Below, in pieces: positions 15,931 through 25,570 of a DNA stretch of 64,000 nucleotides. Source of the stretch: Chloroflexota bacterium (lineage in GTDB: Bacteria > Chloroflexota > Dehalococcoidia > GIF9 > UBA5629); the NCBI GenBank assembly GCA_016875875.1, contig VGOP01000004.1, positions 1 through 64,000 on the forward strand. Direction: 5' to 3'. A program made the translations under genes and the position numbers. Positions within the stretch are counted from its first letter, which is position 1. Each line of letters opens with the position of its first letter. The notes beneath the pieces were generated by a model. The model was given only the letters and a program-made list of their open reading frames with translations, had not been told where the DNA came from and searched no databases.

Positions 15931-17390
15931 TAGCAGACGAGGAGAGGCTGTTCACCAATCTTGGCTAACTTCTCCGCCAAACGTTTTTTGCGCTCAAGGT
16001 TAGCCCGCCGCTCAATCATTATTCTCTGTGCTTGGGGTGAACCAGCACCGTGCATGGACTCGACCAGTGCTGTACCGCAAGTCATCGCCTCAAGAAGTCG
16101 AATAAGCCGCATCCTAGTCTCGGTAGGCACATCAGCAACACCCTTCATATACTTGTCCACATATTTACCTACCCGCTTGTCTTTCCAATCCATTTCCGAC
16201 GGTGCCGTTGCCAACATGCCCCCAGTGATATCCTGAGCCAGCCTGGCGATTTCATAAATGTGGCGGGTTACATTCAACTTAGTGACATTTGCCAGGAGAG
16301 GGTCAGCCATGTATGAGCCGGCTGGTAAAGCATAACCCTGACAGGAACAGGCTATAGAGCAGCAGTAGAGCGTCTCCGTGAGGTGAACCATCTCCACCAG
16401 CTTATCTCTGACATGCGAAGCGCGGTCTGTGCCCTGGACTTGCGACAGGGCATACGTGGCACCAATGAGAGCGTCAGCCAGACCAGTTTTACAACCGCCG
16501 TAGTTCTGGCGATGGGCAGTAGCAAACCTCTCCACAAGCTCATAGGCAAACTCGTATTCACCACACATAAAGACGTGCTCCCAGGGAACGAAGGCCTTGT
16601 CAAAGACTATTAGAGCCTCACCACCCACAATGCCATATTCCGCATTACCCTGGTCAAGAAAGCAATTGCACTTCCGCGTATCGTTGGTCTGCCGCCCAAA
16701 GATATGGATTACCCCCGGAGCATCCACAGGCACATAAAAACAGACAGCATAATCAGCATCTTCCGCCTTCATAGCAGCCGTAGGCATGACCAGATGCCCA
16801 TGGGAATTGACTGCACCGGTAATGTGGGCTTTGGCACCGCTGACCACAATACCATCCTTCTTCTTTTCCACCACGTGCACATACAGGTCAGGGTCTTTTT
16901 GCTGGCTCGGCGACAGACGGCGGTCGCCCTTTACATCGGTCATAGCGCCTGAAATCATCAGGTCTTTAGACTGCACTTCCTTGAGCAAGCTGACCAAACG
17001 CTTGTGGTAATCTGTCCCCATCTCCTGGTCTATGTCATAGGTAATAGAATAGACAGAATTAAGCCCATCATGGCCAACACATCTCTGGAAACAGCTACCC
17101 GTCTGCTGGCCGAGAGCACGCAGCATCTTCACCTTTTTCACCAGGTCATCGTGGCTATGATGGATGTGAGTATAGCGATTAATTTTCTCTCCAGTGAGAT
17201 GTGAAGTAGCTGACAACAACTCTTCGAATTCAGGTGCCAATGCCATATCATAGGTCAGTGCTGCCGCATTTACATGCGGCACAAAAGCTGGGTGGTCGGC
17301 CACGCTTTCAATCTTCTCACCCAGGTAATATATCTCCGGCTTAAGCTTCCTAAGGCTTTCCCGATATTCTTTTCCTGTCATCATACTCAT
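15930..17390 (-). CDS. abfD: 4-hydroxybutyryl-CoA dehydratase / vinylacetyl-CoA isomerase
   Basis: A 486-residue FAD and [4Fe-4S] enzyme that dehydrates 4-hydroxybutyryl-CoA to crotonyl-CoA by a ketyl-radical route. The four cluster ligands known from Clostridium AbfD (C99, C103, H292, C299) are all in register: C100 and C104 (GSCFQRC), and H293 and C300 (HRQNYGGC). The fold is the HpaB/acyl-CoA dehydrogenase type. A GAGGTG site precedes the ATG. It leads a two-gene operon under the promoter at 17434-17462. Likely pathways are 4-aminobutyrate/succinate fermentation or 4-hydroxybutyrate assimilation. Confidence 0.9.
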   Translation of the reverse strand: MSMMTGKEYRESLRKLKPEIYYLGEKIESVADHPAFVPHVNAAALTYDMALAPEFEELLSATSHLTGEKINRYTHIHHSHDDLVKKVKMLRALGQQTGSCFQRCVGHDGLNSVYSITYDIDQEMGTDYHKRLVSLLKEVQSKDLMISGAMTDVKGDRRLSPSQQKDPDLYVHVVEKKKDGIVVSGAKAHITGAVNSHGHLVMPTAAMKAEDADYAVCFYVPVDAPGVIHIFGRQTNDTRKCNCFLDQGNAEYGIVGGEALIVFDKAFVPWEHVFMCGEYEFAYELVERFATAHRQNYGGCKTGLADALIGATYALSQVQGTDRASHVRDKLVEMVHLTETLYCCSIACSCQGYALPAGSYMADPLLANVTKLNVTRHIYEIARLAQDITGGMLATAPSEMDWKDKRVGKYVDKYMKGVADVPTETRMRLIRLLEAMTCGTALVESMHGAGSPQAQRIMIERRANLERKKRLAEKLAKIGEQPLLVC

Positions 17391-17433
17391 GTGTCACCTC
17401 CAAGAGTTTCTAAAATGAAGTAAACAACTGCCT

Positions 17434-17462
17434 TATATAGCACCTCGATTTTGAAAAGTCAA
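17434..17462 (-). promoter_or_regulatory. Promoter for abfD
   Basis: On the minus strand TTGACT (17457-17462), a 17-base spacer, then TATATA (17434-17439), about 45 bases before the abfD start. Spacing is ideal and both boxes are near consensus. Confidence 0.55.
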
Positions 17463-17611
17463 CCATGCGCGTTAATATTAAGTCAACAGTCGAATATCAT
17501 ACTATATATGTATGCCAACACGCCAAAAAACAATACTTCAGTTGCCCTTGTAACATCAAGCTGAATACCTATACAATGTGACATTGAATATCCGTAAAGG
17601 GGGGAATATTT

Positions 17612-18670
17612 ATGGACAGGGTTAAAAACAGCGTCGGTATCTGGGCCTTCGGTCCCAATGCAACCCGCTTCATGCCTTCAGGCTACCATCCAGAGTTAGT
17701 ACAGGAAAATATGCCGGCTAAAGTACGAAGGGTCATTGATGGACTAGGTGAACTTGTGGATGGCTATGAATTTCACTACCCCGGTGAGGTCAACGAGGGA
17801 AATTTGGATGAGGTCATGAAAGCACTTGGCCAAGCTGACCTTTATGCCATTGCCTTAGGCCTGTTCTCCAACCCAAAATACGCCCTGGGTTCATTCATCA
17901 ACCCCGATAAGCAAATTCGAAAAGAATCAGTAGAGATAGCCAAGAGAGGGGTTTCGCTGGCCGCGACTGTGGGCGCCAAATTTATAATCTGGCCGGGCGG
18001 TGAGGGCTACAACTATTCTTTCCAAGTTCTCTACAACAAGGTATGGGACCAGTTCATTTCAGCGATCGTGGAGATAGTGGCCTGGGCAAACGAACACGGA
18101 GTCGTGGTGCTGCTGGAACACAAGAATTCCGAACCGGCCATGAGGATACTGATGAGAGATATCGGCATGACCCTGCATGTTATCCACAAGGTCAAGGAGA
18201 GGGGTATACCTACCAATAACGTCAAGATAAATATGGACTGGCAGCACCTGATTATGAACGGAGAACCACTGGCTGAATATGCAGCGCTTCTGGCTAAGGA
18301 AAACCTCCTTGGGCATCAACATGGGAACTCCGGCTGGGGCGCTTTCGACGATGACAACATGGTGGGTGCTTCGTTCTTTATGCAGACTCTAGACCTAGCA
18401 GTGGAACTGCGTCGAGCCGGATACGGTAGAAACGGAGAGCGCATAGGGTTTGACCTTTTCCCCTACACGGAGAACCAGATTGAAGCAGTAAGTCGCAGCA
18501 TCTACCACTGGGAATTTATTGACTCTATTGCGGCGAAAATCGACGACAAGGCCTTAAGACAAGTACAGGCAACACACGACGCCGTTGCCTCATACGAGAT
18601 TGTTTTCAAGGCTTTGGGGCTCGACGACAAGTTCATCCAGGCAGTGTATGCAAGCCGCAAAAGGAAATAG
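17612..18670 (+). CDS. Xylose isomerase-like sugar isomerase
   Basis: A 352-residue TIM-barrel protein of the xylose isomerase/AP-endonuclease-2 fold. Metal-site style motifs appear in order: WPGGEGYNY, LLEHKNSEP (E and K for substrate/metal), NMDWQHL, and LGHQHGNSGWGAFDDDN (H and D ligands). It is not a classical XylA, whose motifs read EPKPNEP and HFDxN, so the substrate could be another pentose or hexose. First gene of an operon, 11 bases before an FGGY kinase, which favours a xylose-to-xylulose step. GGGG lies ahead of the ATG. Confidence 0.8.
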   Translation: MDRVKNSVGIWAFGPNATRFMPSGYHPELVQENMPAKVRRVIDGLGELVDGYEFHYPGEVNEGNLDEVMKALGQADLYAIALGLFSNPKYALGSFINPDKQIRKESVEIAKRGVSLAATVGAKFIIWPGGEGYNYSFQVLYNKVWDQFISAIVEIVAWANEHGVVVLLEHKNSEPAMRILMRDIGMTLHVIHKVKERGIPTNNVKINMDWQHLIMNGEPLAEYAALLAKENLLGHQHGNSGWGAFDDDNMVGASFFMQTLDLAVELRRAGYGRNGERIGFDLFPYTENQIEAVSRSIYHWEFIDSIAAKIDDKALRQVQATHDAVASYEIVFKALGLDDKFIQAVYASRKRK

Positions 18671-18681
18671 AGGCAACAATC

Positions 18682-20232
18682 ATGAAATATGTTCTGGGAA
18701 TAGACATCGGCACCACAGGGGCAAAAGCTCTCCTTGTCTCTGAGACTGGTAATATAACTGCATCTGCCACTGTAAATTATCCCCTGCTTACTCCCAGGCC
18801 GAAATGGACAGAGCAAGCCCCACTAATATGGTGGGAGGCGACCGTTTCCGCAATCCGTACCTGCTTGGAGAAAGGACGCTCGGTCACCAATTCAAAAATC
18901 GAAGTGGTTGCCATCGGGCTTACCGGGCAGATGCACGGTTCGGTGTTCTTAGACAATCACGGCAAAGTGCTCCGCCCAGCAATACTATGGAACGACCAGC
19001 GTACCGAGTCCCAATGCCGCGAAATCACCGAGACCGTCGGTTTCAATAAATTGATTGAATTAACATTTAATAGAGCCTTGACTGGATTCACAGCCCCTAA
19101 GATACTATGGTTACGCCAGAACGAGCCAGAAATCTATGCACGCGTTTCTAATGTGCTGCTGCCAAAAGACTACATAAGATACAGAATGACTGGTGCGTTT
19201 GCCACGGAGGTCTCGGATGCATCGGGAACACTTCTCTTCAATGTAGCCGACCGAAGGTGGTCTGAGGAGATGTTAAAGGCATTGGATATACCCCGAGGAT
19301 GGCTCCCCGACTGTTTCGAGTCACCGGAGATAAACAGCTACATAAGTAAAGAATCATCTAAGACTCTGGGATTAATCAAGGGGACGCCGGTTGTTGGCGG
19401 CGGTGGTGACCAGGCAGCAGGTGCTGTTGGTAATGGAATCGTTCGGGAAGGGCTGGCATCATGCGTAATCGGCACAAGCGGGGTTATATTCTGGCATGTA
19501 GACAAGCCAGCCTTTGACCCATTGGGGCGACTCCATTCGTTCTGCCACGCTGTGCCCGGCAAGTGGCACCTGATGGGCGTCACACTTTCCGCAGGAGGCG
19601 CATTACGCTGGTTCCGCGATGCGCTCTGCCATGACGAAATCAGAGAGGCAAAACTTAAGGGGATGAGTCCTTACGAAATTATCGACCAGAAAGCTGCCAG
19701 CGTGCCGGCCGGCTCAGAAGGTCTTGTCTTTCTGCCATACCTCGCCGGCGAGAGGACTCCTTACGCTGATGCCAACGCTCGGGGTGCGTTCCTCGGTCTC
19801 TCCCTCAGACACACGAAAGCGCACATGGCAAGGGCAGTCCTGGAAGGGGTTACCATGAGCCTAAAAGACTGCCTCGAACTGGGACGAGAACTCGGGGTCA
19901 GTACCACAAAAATCTATCTCTCAGGCGGCGGGGCGAAGAGTGTCTACTGGCAACAGCTAGCAGCAGATATCTTCGAAACTGAAGTGGTTCGAATAGGCGT
20001 TGATGAAGGCCCAGCTTATGGCGCCTCAATCTTGGCTGCTGTTGGGGTCGGTTTATTTAAATCCGTTGAAGAGGCCTGTGCTAACCTCATCCACACCGTT
20101 GATTCAAAGTCCCCTGATTCCACAAAGTCGCAGATATACCGCTACCTCTATGCGCTCTACCAGCCTCTTCCTAGAACTCTGAAAGACTTTTTCGACCGCG
20201 ATGCTGCCTTTGTCGAAGGAACGCTTAAGTAA
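18682..20232 (+). CDS. xylB: FGGY-family carbohydrate kinase, probably xylulokinase
   Basis: A 516-residue kinase with both FGGY halves. The N-terminal nucleotide/phosphate motif is GIDIGTTGAKALL, GLTGQMHGSVF is the xylulokinase-type substrate loop, and LWNDQRT and GGGGDQAAGAVGNGI follow. The C-terminal LSGGGAKSVYWQQLAADIF is the family signature. It would phosphorylate D-xylulose to xylulose-5-phosphate for the pentose phosphate pathway. It is coupled with the isomerase upstream and the GH3 enzyme 17 bases downstream. Confidence 0.9.
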   Translation: MKYVLGIDIGTTGAKALLVSETGNITASATVNYPLLTPRPKWTEQAPLIWWEATVSAIRTCLEKGRSVTNSKIEVVAIGLTGQMHGSVFLDNHGKVLRPAILWNDQRTESQCREITETVGFNKLIELTFNRALTGFTAPKILWLRQNEPEIYARVSNVLLPKDYIRYRMTGAFATEVSDASGTLLFNVADRRWSEEMLKALDIPRGWLPDCFESPEINSYISKESSKTLGLIKGTPVVGGGGDQAAGAVGNGIVREGLASCVIGTSGVIFWHVDKPAFDPLGRLHSFCHAVPGKWHLMGVTLSAGGALRWFRDALCHDEIREAKLKGMSPYEIIDQKAASVPAGSEGLVFLPYLAGERTPYADANARGAFLGLSLRHTKAHMARAVLEGVTMSLKDCLELGRELGVSTTKIYLSGGGAKSVYWQQLAADIFETEVVRIGVDEGPAYGASILAAVGVGLFKSVEEACANLIHTVDSKSPDSTKSQIYRYLYALYQPLPRTLKDFFDRDAAFVEGTLK

Positions 20233-20249
20233 AAGAAAGGGTTGAAACA

Positions 20250-22538
20250 ATGGAACTCTATCGTGATTCCTCCAAAAGCATTGATACCAGAACCAAAGAC
20301 CTTATTTCCAAAATGACGCTCGATGAGAAGATAGCACAACTCGGTGGTATCTGGAGCTTCGAGATATTAGAGGCCGGGGAATTCTCTCCAAAAATGGCAG
20401 TATCACTTATCAAAAATGGCATCGGGCAGATATCCAGACCTGGAGTAGGCACCGCTTTGCCACCCGGGAAAATAGCGGCTTTCACAAATGAAGTTCAAAA
20501 ATTCCTAATCGAGAAAACCAGACTTGGCATACCAGCCCTAATCCACGAGGAATGCCTGAACGGTTTTATGGCAAAAGAGGCAACTATATTTCCTCAGATA
20601 ATTGGCATAGCTAGCACATGGGATCCAGAGTTGGTCGAAAGGATGACGGCCATAATCAAAACTCAAATGAGAGCCGTCGGGGTGCATCAGGGGCTTAGCC
20701 CCGTTTTAGATGTTGCCAGAGATCCGAGATGGGGAAGAGTTGAAGAAACCTTCGGAGAGGACCCTTGCCTTATAGCAAGGATGGGAACAGCATACGTAAA
20801 AGGACTTCAGGGTGATGATTTAACAAAGGGTGTCATCGCCACTTTAAAACATTTCGTCGGCTACGGATTGCCAGAGGGCGGATTGAACTGGGCACCTGCC
20901 CATATACCACCAAGAATGCTCAGGGAGGTCTACTTATATCCATTCAAAGAAGCTATCAAAAAGGGTAAGGCTTTGTCAGTCATGAATGCCTACCATGAGC
21001 TTGACGGTATCCCATGTGGTGCATCCCATGAGCTACTCACAGGCATTTTGCGTGAAGAGTGGGGATTTGAGGGGATTGTAGTTTCCGATTACTTTGCTAT
21101 TGACAATTTGCAGAGCTATCATAAGATAGCTCCTGACAAAGCAAATGCCGCCAGGCTGGCTCTTACAGCCGGTATCGACATCGAGCTTCCTAAGTATAAC
21201 TATTATGCTCAACCTTTGAAAGAACATGTCGAAAAGGGGCTGGTCTCGGAAGAACTGATTGACCAGGCCGTCTCAAGGGTACTGAGTCTTAAGTTCATGA
21301 TGGGCCTTTTTGAAAATCCGTATGTTGATCCGAAAGGCATTACGAGGATTTTCGATACTTCAAACCATCGTGAGCTTGCTCTCGAAGCGGCACGGAAATC
21401 GCTCATTCTCCTGAAGAACGAGGGTAACATCCTCCCACTCAGCAAGGATATCAAAACCATCGCTGTAATAGGGCCTAACGCGGATAGTCAACGGAATCTC
21501 CTCGGGGACTATACTTACGCTGCCCATATTGGCATTATGGCGATGACAGCAAACGTGCTCGGTTCTCCTTTGCCAGAGGCAGACACCAAACCCGACCAGG
21601 TTACCGTTCCTGTAGGCACTATGTTGGAAGGAATTAAGTCAAGAGTCACTGCGAAGACCAAGGTCTTATATGCCAAGGGCTGTGAGGTAAGCGGTACTTC
21701 AAGGGACGGTTTTGAAGAAGCTATAAAAGCAGCACGACAGGCCGATGTGGCGGTGGTGGTAGTCGGAGGAAAATCTGGGCTGACCCCAGATTGTACCTGC
21801 GGCGAAATGAGAGACAGTGCTGAGCTGCGCCTTCCAGGTGTGCAAGATGACCTCGTGAGAACCATCTATGAGACGGGTACTCCTATCGTGCTCATTCTCG
21901 CAGACGGCAGACCGCTTGCCCTTGGATGGATTATAGAAAAGATACCAGCTATTATCGAAGCCTGGCTGCCTGGGGAAGAGGGCGGCAATGCGATTGCCGA
22001 TGTCCTTTTTGGCGATTACAATCCAAGCGGCAAACTGCCGATATCGTTCCCCGAAAAAGTGGGGCAGGTTCCAGCCTATTATGGCCACAAGCCATCCGGC
22101 GCCAGGTCTCAACTCTGGGGAAATTATATTGACGCAAGCACCAGCCCCATTTTTGAATTTGGCTATGGCATGAGCTACACTACCTTCGAGTTCAGCAACC
22201 TCAGAATAGAGCCAAAGCAAGTATCACCAACTGGCGAAATCTCAATAAAGGTTGATGTCAAGAATACCGGAACCAGGGTCGGCGAAGAGGTAGTCCAACT
22301 CTACACCAACGACGTGGTCGCCAGCATTACCAGACCTGTCAAAGAACTGAAAGGTTTCAAACGAATCGCCCTTGAACCTAATGAGAGCAAGACGGTGGAA
22401 TTTGAGCTGCCTGTAGAAAGTCTTAGTTTCTATAACAAAGATATGCAGTTCATTGTCGAGCTGGGCGTTTTCACAGTGGGGGTAGGACGTTCCTCCAAGG
22501 ATATTCTGCTATTGGGAGAATTTGAAGTGGTGGCATGA
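20250..22538 (+). CDS. Glycoside hydrolase family 3 (beta-glucosidase/beta-xylosidase)
   Basis: A 762-residue GH3 enzyme with the full three-part layout: an N-terminal barrel (about 15-340), an alpha/beta sandwich (about 385-600) and a C-terminal fibronectin-like domain (about 660-755). The nucleophile is D280 in GIVVSDYFAID, and KHF at 200-202 and the HEECLNG segment bind substrate. There is no signal peptide, so it acts in the cytoplasm on imported oligosaccharides. With the isomerase and kinase upstream, xylosides are the likely substrate. Its stop overlaps the next start by ATGA. Confidence 0.92.
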   Translation: MELYRDSSKSIDTRTKDLISKMTLDEKIAQLGGIWSFEILEAGEFSPKMAVSLIKNGIGQISRPGVGTALPPGKIAAFTNEVQKFLIEKTRLGIPALIHEECLNGFMAKEATIFPQIIGIASTWDPELVERMTAIIKTQMRAVGVHQGLSPVLDVARDPRWGRVEETFGEDPCLIARMGTAYVKGLQGDDLTKGVIATLKHFVGYGLPEGGLNWAPAHIPPRMLREVYLYPFKEAIKKGKALSVMNAYHELDGIPCGASHELLTGILREEWGFEGIVVSDYFAIDNLQSYHKIAPDKANAARLALTAGIDIELPKYNYYAQPLKEHVEKGLVSEELIDQAVSRVLSLKFMMGLFENPYVDPKGITRIFDTSNHRELALEAARKSLILLKNEGNILPLSKDIKTIAVIGPNADSQRNLLGDYTYAAHIGIMAMTANVLGSPLPEADTKPDQVTVPVGTMLEGIKSRVTAKTKVLYAKGCEVSGTSRDGFEEAIKAARQADVAVVVVGGKSGLTPDCTCGEMRDSAELRLPGVQDDLVRTIYETGTPIVLILADGRPLALGWIIEKIPAIIEAWLPGEEGGNAIADVLFGDYNPSGKLPISFPEKVGQVPAYYGHKPSGARSQLWGNYIDASTSPIFEFGYGMSYTTFEFSNLRIEPKQVSPTGEISIKVDVKNTGTRVGEEVVQLYTNDVVASITRPVKELKGFKRIALEPNESKTVEFELPVESLSFYNKDMQFIVELGVFTVGVGRSSKDILLLGEFEVVA

Positions 22539-24769
22539 GCGGGCCAATCTTTTACTACCTGGTAGTTCTGGGCATAGCACTACTCCTGTCCTCGGGACTG
22601 GTTCTATATCTGCGTTGGCAGGAAAACAGGTGGTGGGTCTTAGCCCTGGGAATCGGTGCCGCCCTGGTTCTCTATATCTTAGCCGGGGGCAGCCTAAGGG
22701 TAGCTCAAAGTTTCTACTGGGTTAATAAAAACCCCGATGTTTACGCTGAAGGCAGAATTGTTGACGGAATAGTCGACGGGGAAACCAGAATCAACCCGGA
22801 GGTAGTGGAACGAAGCAGCTACCAGACGCTTACCCTCACCTTCCGTGTCGGAGAATACGGCATTAAAGAAATGGGCGGCATCATCCTCCGCCTGGGCAAA
22901 ATTATCCCTGTAGGTGGTAAGCCGCAGTTCTATGATTGTTTCTATCAGGATATGTGGGAGCAGACCCTCCAGATAAGCAAGCCTTCTCAGCAAGGATATG
23001 CGACTGTCAGAGCACCCGATGGGGCTAAGATATCTCTAAGTAAGCCTTCAGCCCCACCTTACAATAACTTTTTGCTCAACACCTTCGCCATAGATGCTGC
23101 CAGGCACAGGAAAGACCCTTCTGCCCCGATATACTACCCTCTCAATGTGGCGCGACGCCACGAGATACATCTGAAGTTGGTGAAGGGGTCTCTAAAATCA
23201 GGAGACCGAATAGAGCTGGTGCTGGGCGATACTTCCAATGGTGGCTCGGGTTGGAAAATGCCGGATGGCGAGGCGGATGTGGACTTTGTCTTCTACGTTG
23301 ACCAAGACGGAGACGGCTTCTATCGTATGGTTTCTTCCTATGCCACACTCGAGGTTGGTGGACGACAGATGGCCTCACTGGAGGTTCTGGCTCCCAGCAC
23401 TCCTTCGCTGCAAAATGACTTTCCCATCGTGGTCAAAGCCCTAGACAAAGATGGTTTCCTCTCCATGTTATACGGTGGCACCATAACTTTCTCGCCCCAA
23501 CAAGGACTGGAATTTGCCACAGAGAGCTACACCTTTTCCCCATCAGACCGAGGAGTAGCCAAAATACAGGCTCGGGTCACATCTCCAGACACTTACCGCA
23601 TCAAAGTCCGAGACGACGCCACTGGCCAAATATACGCCAGCAACCCGATATTAGTAGACCCGGCTGCAGAAAAACATATCTATTGGGGTGACCTACATCA
23701 GCATACCACCCTGGGAAAAGATGCCAACCGCACCCCACAATATGTCTATGAACGAAACCGCCGAATAGACCGCTTTGATTTCGCCTCAATAAGTATCCAC
23801 GACCTCTTCGACTACTGGGGGCTTTCCCCCAGCCCAGAGGAGTGGCAACACTTATTAGACTTAAATGAGAAATACAACGTACCGGGAGAGTTCGTCACTT
23901 TTGATGGCTTCGAGTGGACTGACTATTATCAAGGCCACCGCAATATTTACTACGCCGAGGGAGAAGACCCCATTTTGGTTTCTCGCCGAGATGCCGCTAC
24001 CCCTGAGAACCTGCGGCAAGCACTAGAAAGCCGGCGTTACCTAGTTATACCTCACCACACTGCCTGGCGCCTTCTCTATGCCAGCGTCCCTTACAACTGG
24101 GGCCCCGCTGACTGGGAACAGCTACGGCTGGTAGAGATATTCTCCAAACACGGGAGCAGCGATTACTTCGACAGTCCTTATCCTATCCACCACGATATCA
24201 CTCCATTATTCACCTACCTATATGGGGAAAGGAGTCACAGAGCTTACGAGGGCACCGGCTCATATGTCAGGGAGGCTCTGGCTAAGGGATACCGGCTTGG
24301 CTTCACTGCCGGCGGTGACAACCACTGGGCAAGGGGAGGTAAGTCCTTCGGCACGCGCATCACCAAAGATTACCAGCCCGGCCTGCAGGCTATTTTTGCC
24401 ACCAACCTCACCCGAGAAAGCCTCTTTGATGCCATGTGGCAACGCCATACCTATGCCACAACAGGATCCCGCATAGTCGTTGACTTCCAGGTCAATGGTT
24501 ACCCAATGGGTTCGGAAATATTCAGCGATGACACCACTGTCACCATATATTGCTCGGTAAAGGCTACAGCACCGTTGAAGTGCGTGGAGATGTGGAAATA
24601 TTCCAGCTCCAAGGGATATGAGCTGTTCTCTCTAGATGGAAAAGGGCAATCCGATTTGGAGACCGAGTTCAAAGACGAAGCATTCGACGAAAGCTCATTC
24701 TATTTTGCCCGTATAGTCCAAACAGATGGCCACTTAGCCTGGGCCAGCCCGGTATGGGTTGATAAATAA
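22535..24769 (+). CDS. Membrane-anchored DUF3604 protein (PHP-like)
   Basis: A 744-residue protein. Two N-terminal helices (about 5-25 and 33-50) anchor a large extracytoplasmic region. A beta-rich part (60-375) is followed by a DUF3604 domain that begins IYWGDLHQHTTLGKD and continues with SIHDLFDYWG, DGFEWTDYY, IPHHTAW and FTAGGDNHW. The many His/Asp clusters resemble metal sites of PHP-type phosphoesterases. Function is unproven; placement behind a GH3 gene by an ATGA overlap suggests a role in handling a glycoside or its aglycone. Confidence 0.82.
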   Translation: MSGPIFYYLVVLGIALLLSSGLVLYLRWQENRWWVLALGIGAALVLYILAGGSLRVAQSFYWVNKNPDVYAEGRIVDGIVDGETRINPEVVERSSYQTLTLTFRVGEYGIKEMGGIILRLGKIIPVGGKPQFYDCFYQDMWEQTLQISKPSQQGYATVRAPDGAKISLSKPSAPPYNNFLLNTFAIDAARHRKDPSAPIYYPLNVARRHEIHLKLVKGSLKSGDRIELVLGDTSNGGSGWKMPDGEADVDFVFYVDQDGDGFYRMVSSYATLEVGGRQMASLEVLAPSTPSLQNDFPIVVKALDKDGFLSMLYGGTITFSPQQGLEFATESYTFSPSDRGVAKIQARVTSPDTYRIKVRDDATGQIYASNPILVDPAAEKHIYWGDLHQHTTLGKDANRTPQYVYERNRRIDRFDFASISIHDLFDYWGLSPSPEEWQHLLDLNEKYNVPGEFVTFDGFEWTDYYQGHRNIYYAEGEDPILVSRRDAATPENLRQALESRRYLVIPHHTAWRLLYASVPYNWGPADWEQLRLVEIFSKHGSSDYFDSPYPIHHDITPLFTYLYGERSHRAYEGTGSYVREALAKGYRLGFTAGGDNHWARGGKSFGTRITKDYQPGLQAIFATNLTRESLFDAMWQRHTYATTGSRIVVDFQVNGYPMGSEIFSDDTTVTIYCSVKATAPLKCVEMWKYSSSKGYELFSLDGKGQSDLETEFKDEAFDESSFYFARIVQTDGHLAWASPVWVDK

Positions 24770-24829
24770 AAGTATCTAAACAGCACCACACCTGCGATTA
24801 ACTTCAGGCCTCTGCCTCACCGACAAATA

Positions 24830-25543
24830 TCAGACTTTCCGCCGCGGCAATCTAGTCAATAAAGACCATTCTTTTTCAAACACGTATTTCCAGATTACAG
24901 CTGCTATAATACCGCCTACTATGGGAGCTACCCAGAAGAGCCAGAGTTGGGAAAGTGCCGCGCCGCCAACGAAAACCGCCGGGCCTAAACTTCTTGCTGG
25001 ATTGACCGATGTTCCGGTTATCGGAATTCCTACCAAGTGTATCAGCACCAGGGACAAGCCAATTGACAGACCGGCAAAGCCCTTAGGTGACTCCTTGCTC
25101 GTGGAGCCGAAAATCACAAACAGGAACAATGCGGTTAGAACAATTTCTGTCAAACAACATGCAGCCAAAGAATAGCCACCAGGGGAATTAGCTCCAAAGC
25201 CATTCTGCCCTAGCCCATTTACCGCCAACGAGTAGCTAGGTATGCCTTTTGCGATTGCCAAGAGAATACCGGCGGCGATTATGGCACCAATGCATTGAGC
25301 AATGATGTAAAACACTGTGTCTTTCCAATTCATCTTGCGGGCAGTGAGCATGGCAATGCTTATAGCTGGATTGATGTGGCACCCAGATATACTCCCAATC
25401 GCGTAGACCATGGCCAGCACCGTCAAGCCGAATGCAAATGATATCCCAAGGAACCCAATATGCTGACCTGCAATCACGGCACTCCCACACCCTACGAGAA
25501 CCAAAGCAAACGTCCCTATTAGCTCAGCTACATACTTCTTCAT
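24830..25543 (-). CDS. Aquaporin (MIP family, AqpZ-like)
   Basis: A 237-residue channel with six membrane helices and both half-helix signatures, NPA at 58-60 (GCHINPAISIAM) and NPA at 181-183 (GTSVNPARSLGPAV). The length and the H-I-NPA and R after the second NPA point to a water-selective channel, not a glycerol facilitator. It is monocistronic, with the ATPase gene upstream 27 bases away in the same direction, so the two may share a transcript. Confidence 0.93.
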   Translation of the reverse strand: MKKYVAELIGTFALVLVGCGSAVIAGQHIGFLGISFAFGLTVLAMVYAIGSISGCHINPAISIAMLTARKMNWKDTVFYIIAQCIGAIIAAGILLAIAKGIPSYSLAVNGLGQNGFGANSPGGYSLAACCLTEIVLTALFLFVIFGSTSKESPKGFAGLSIGLSLVLIHLVGIPITGTSVNPARSLGPAVFVGGAALSQLWLFWVAPIVGGIIAAVIWKYVFEKEWSLLTRLPRRKV

Positions 25544-25570
25544 GCGTACCTCCTTATTTTTAGTGCTTAC

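Noticed and set aside
22694-22993. Minus-strand frame inside the DUF3604 gene
   Set aside because: Antisense shadow within a long coding region with a clear reading frame.
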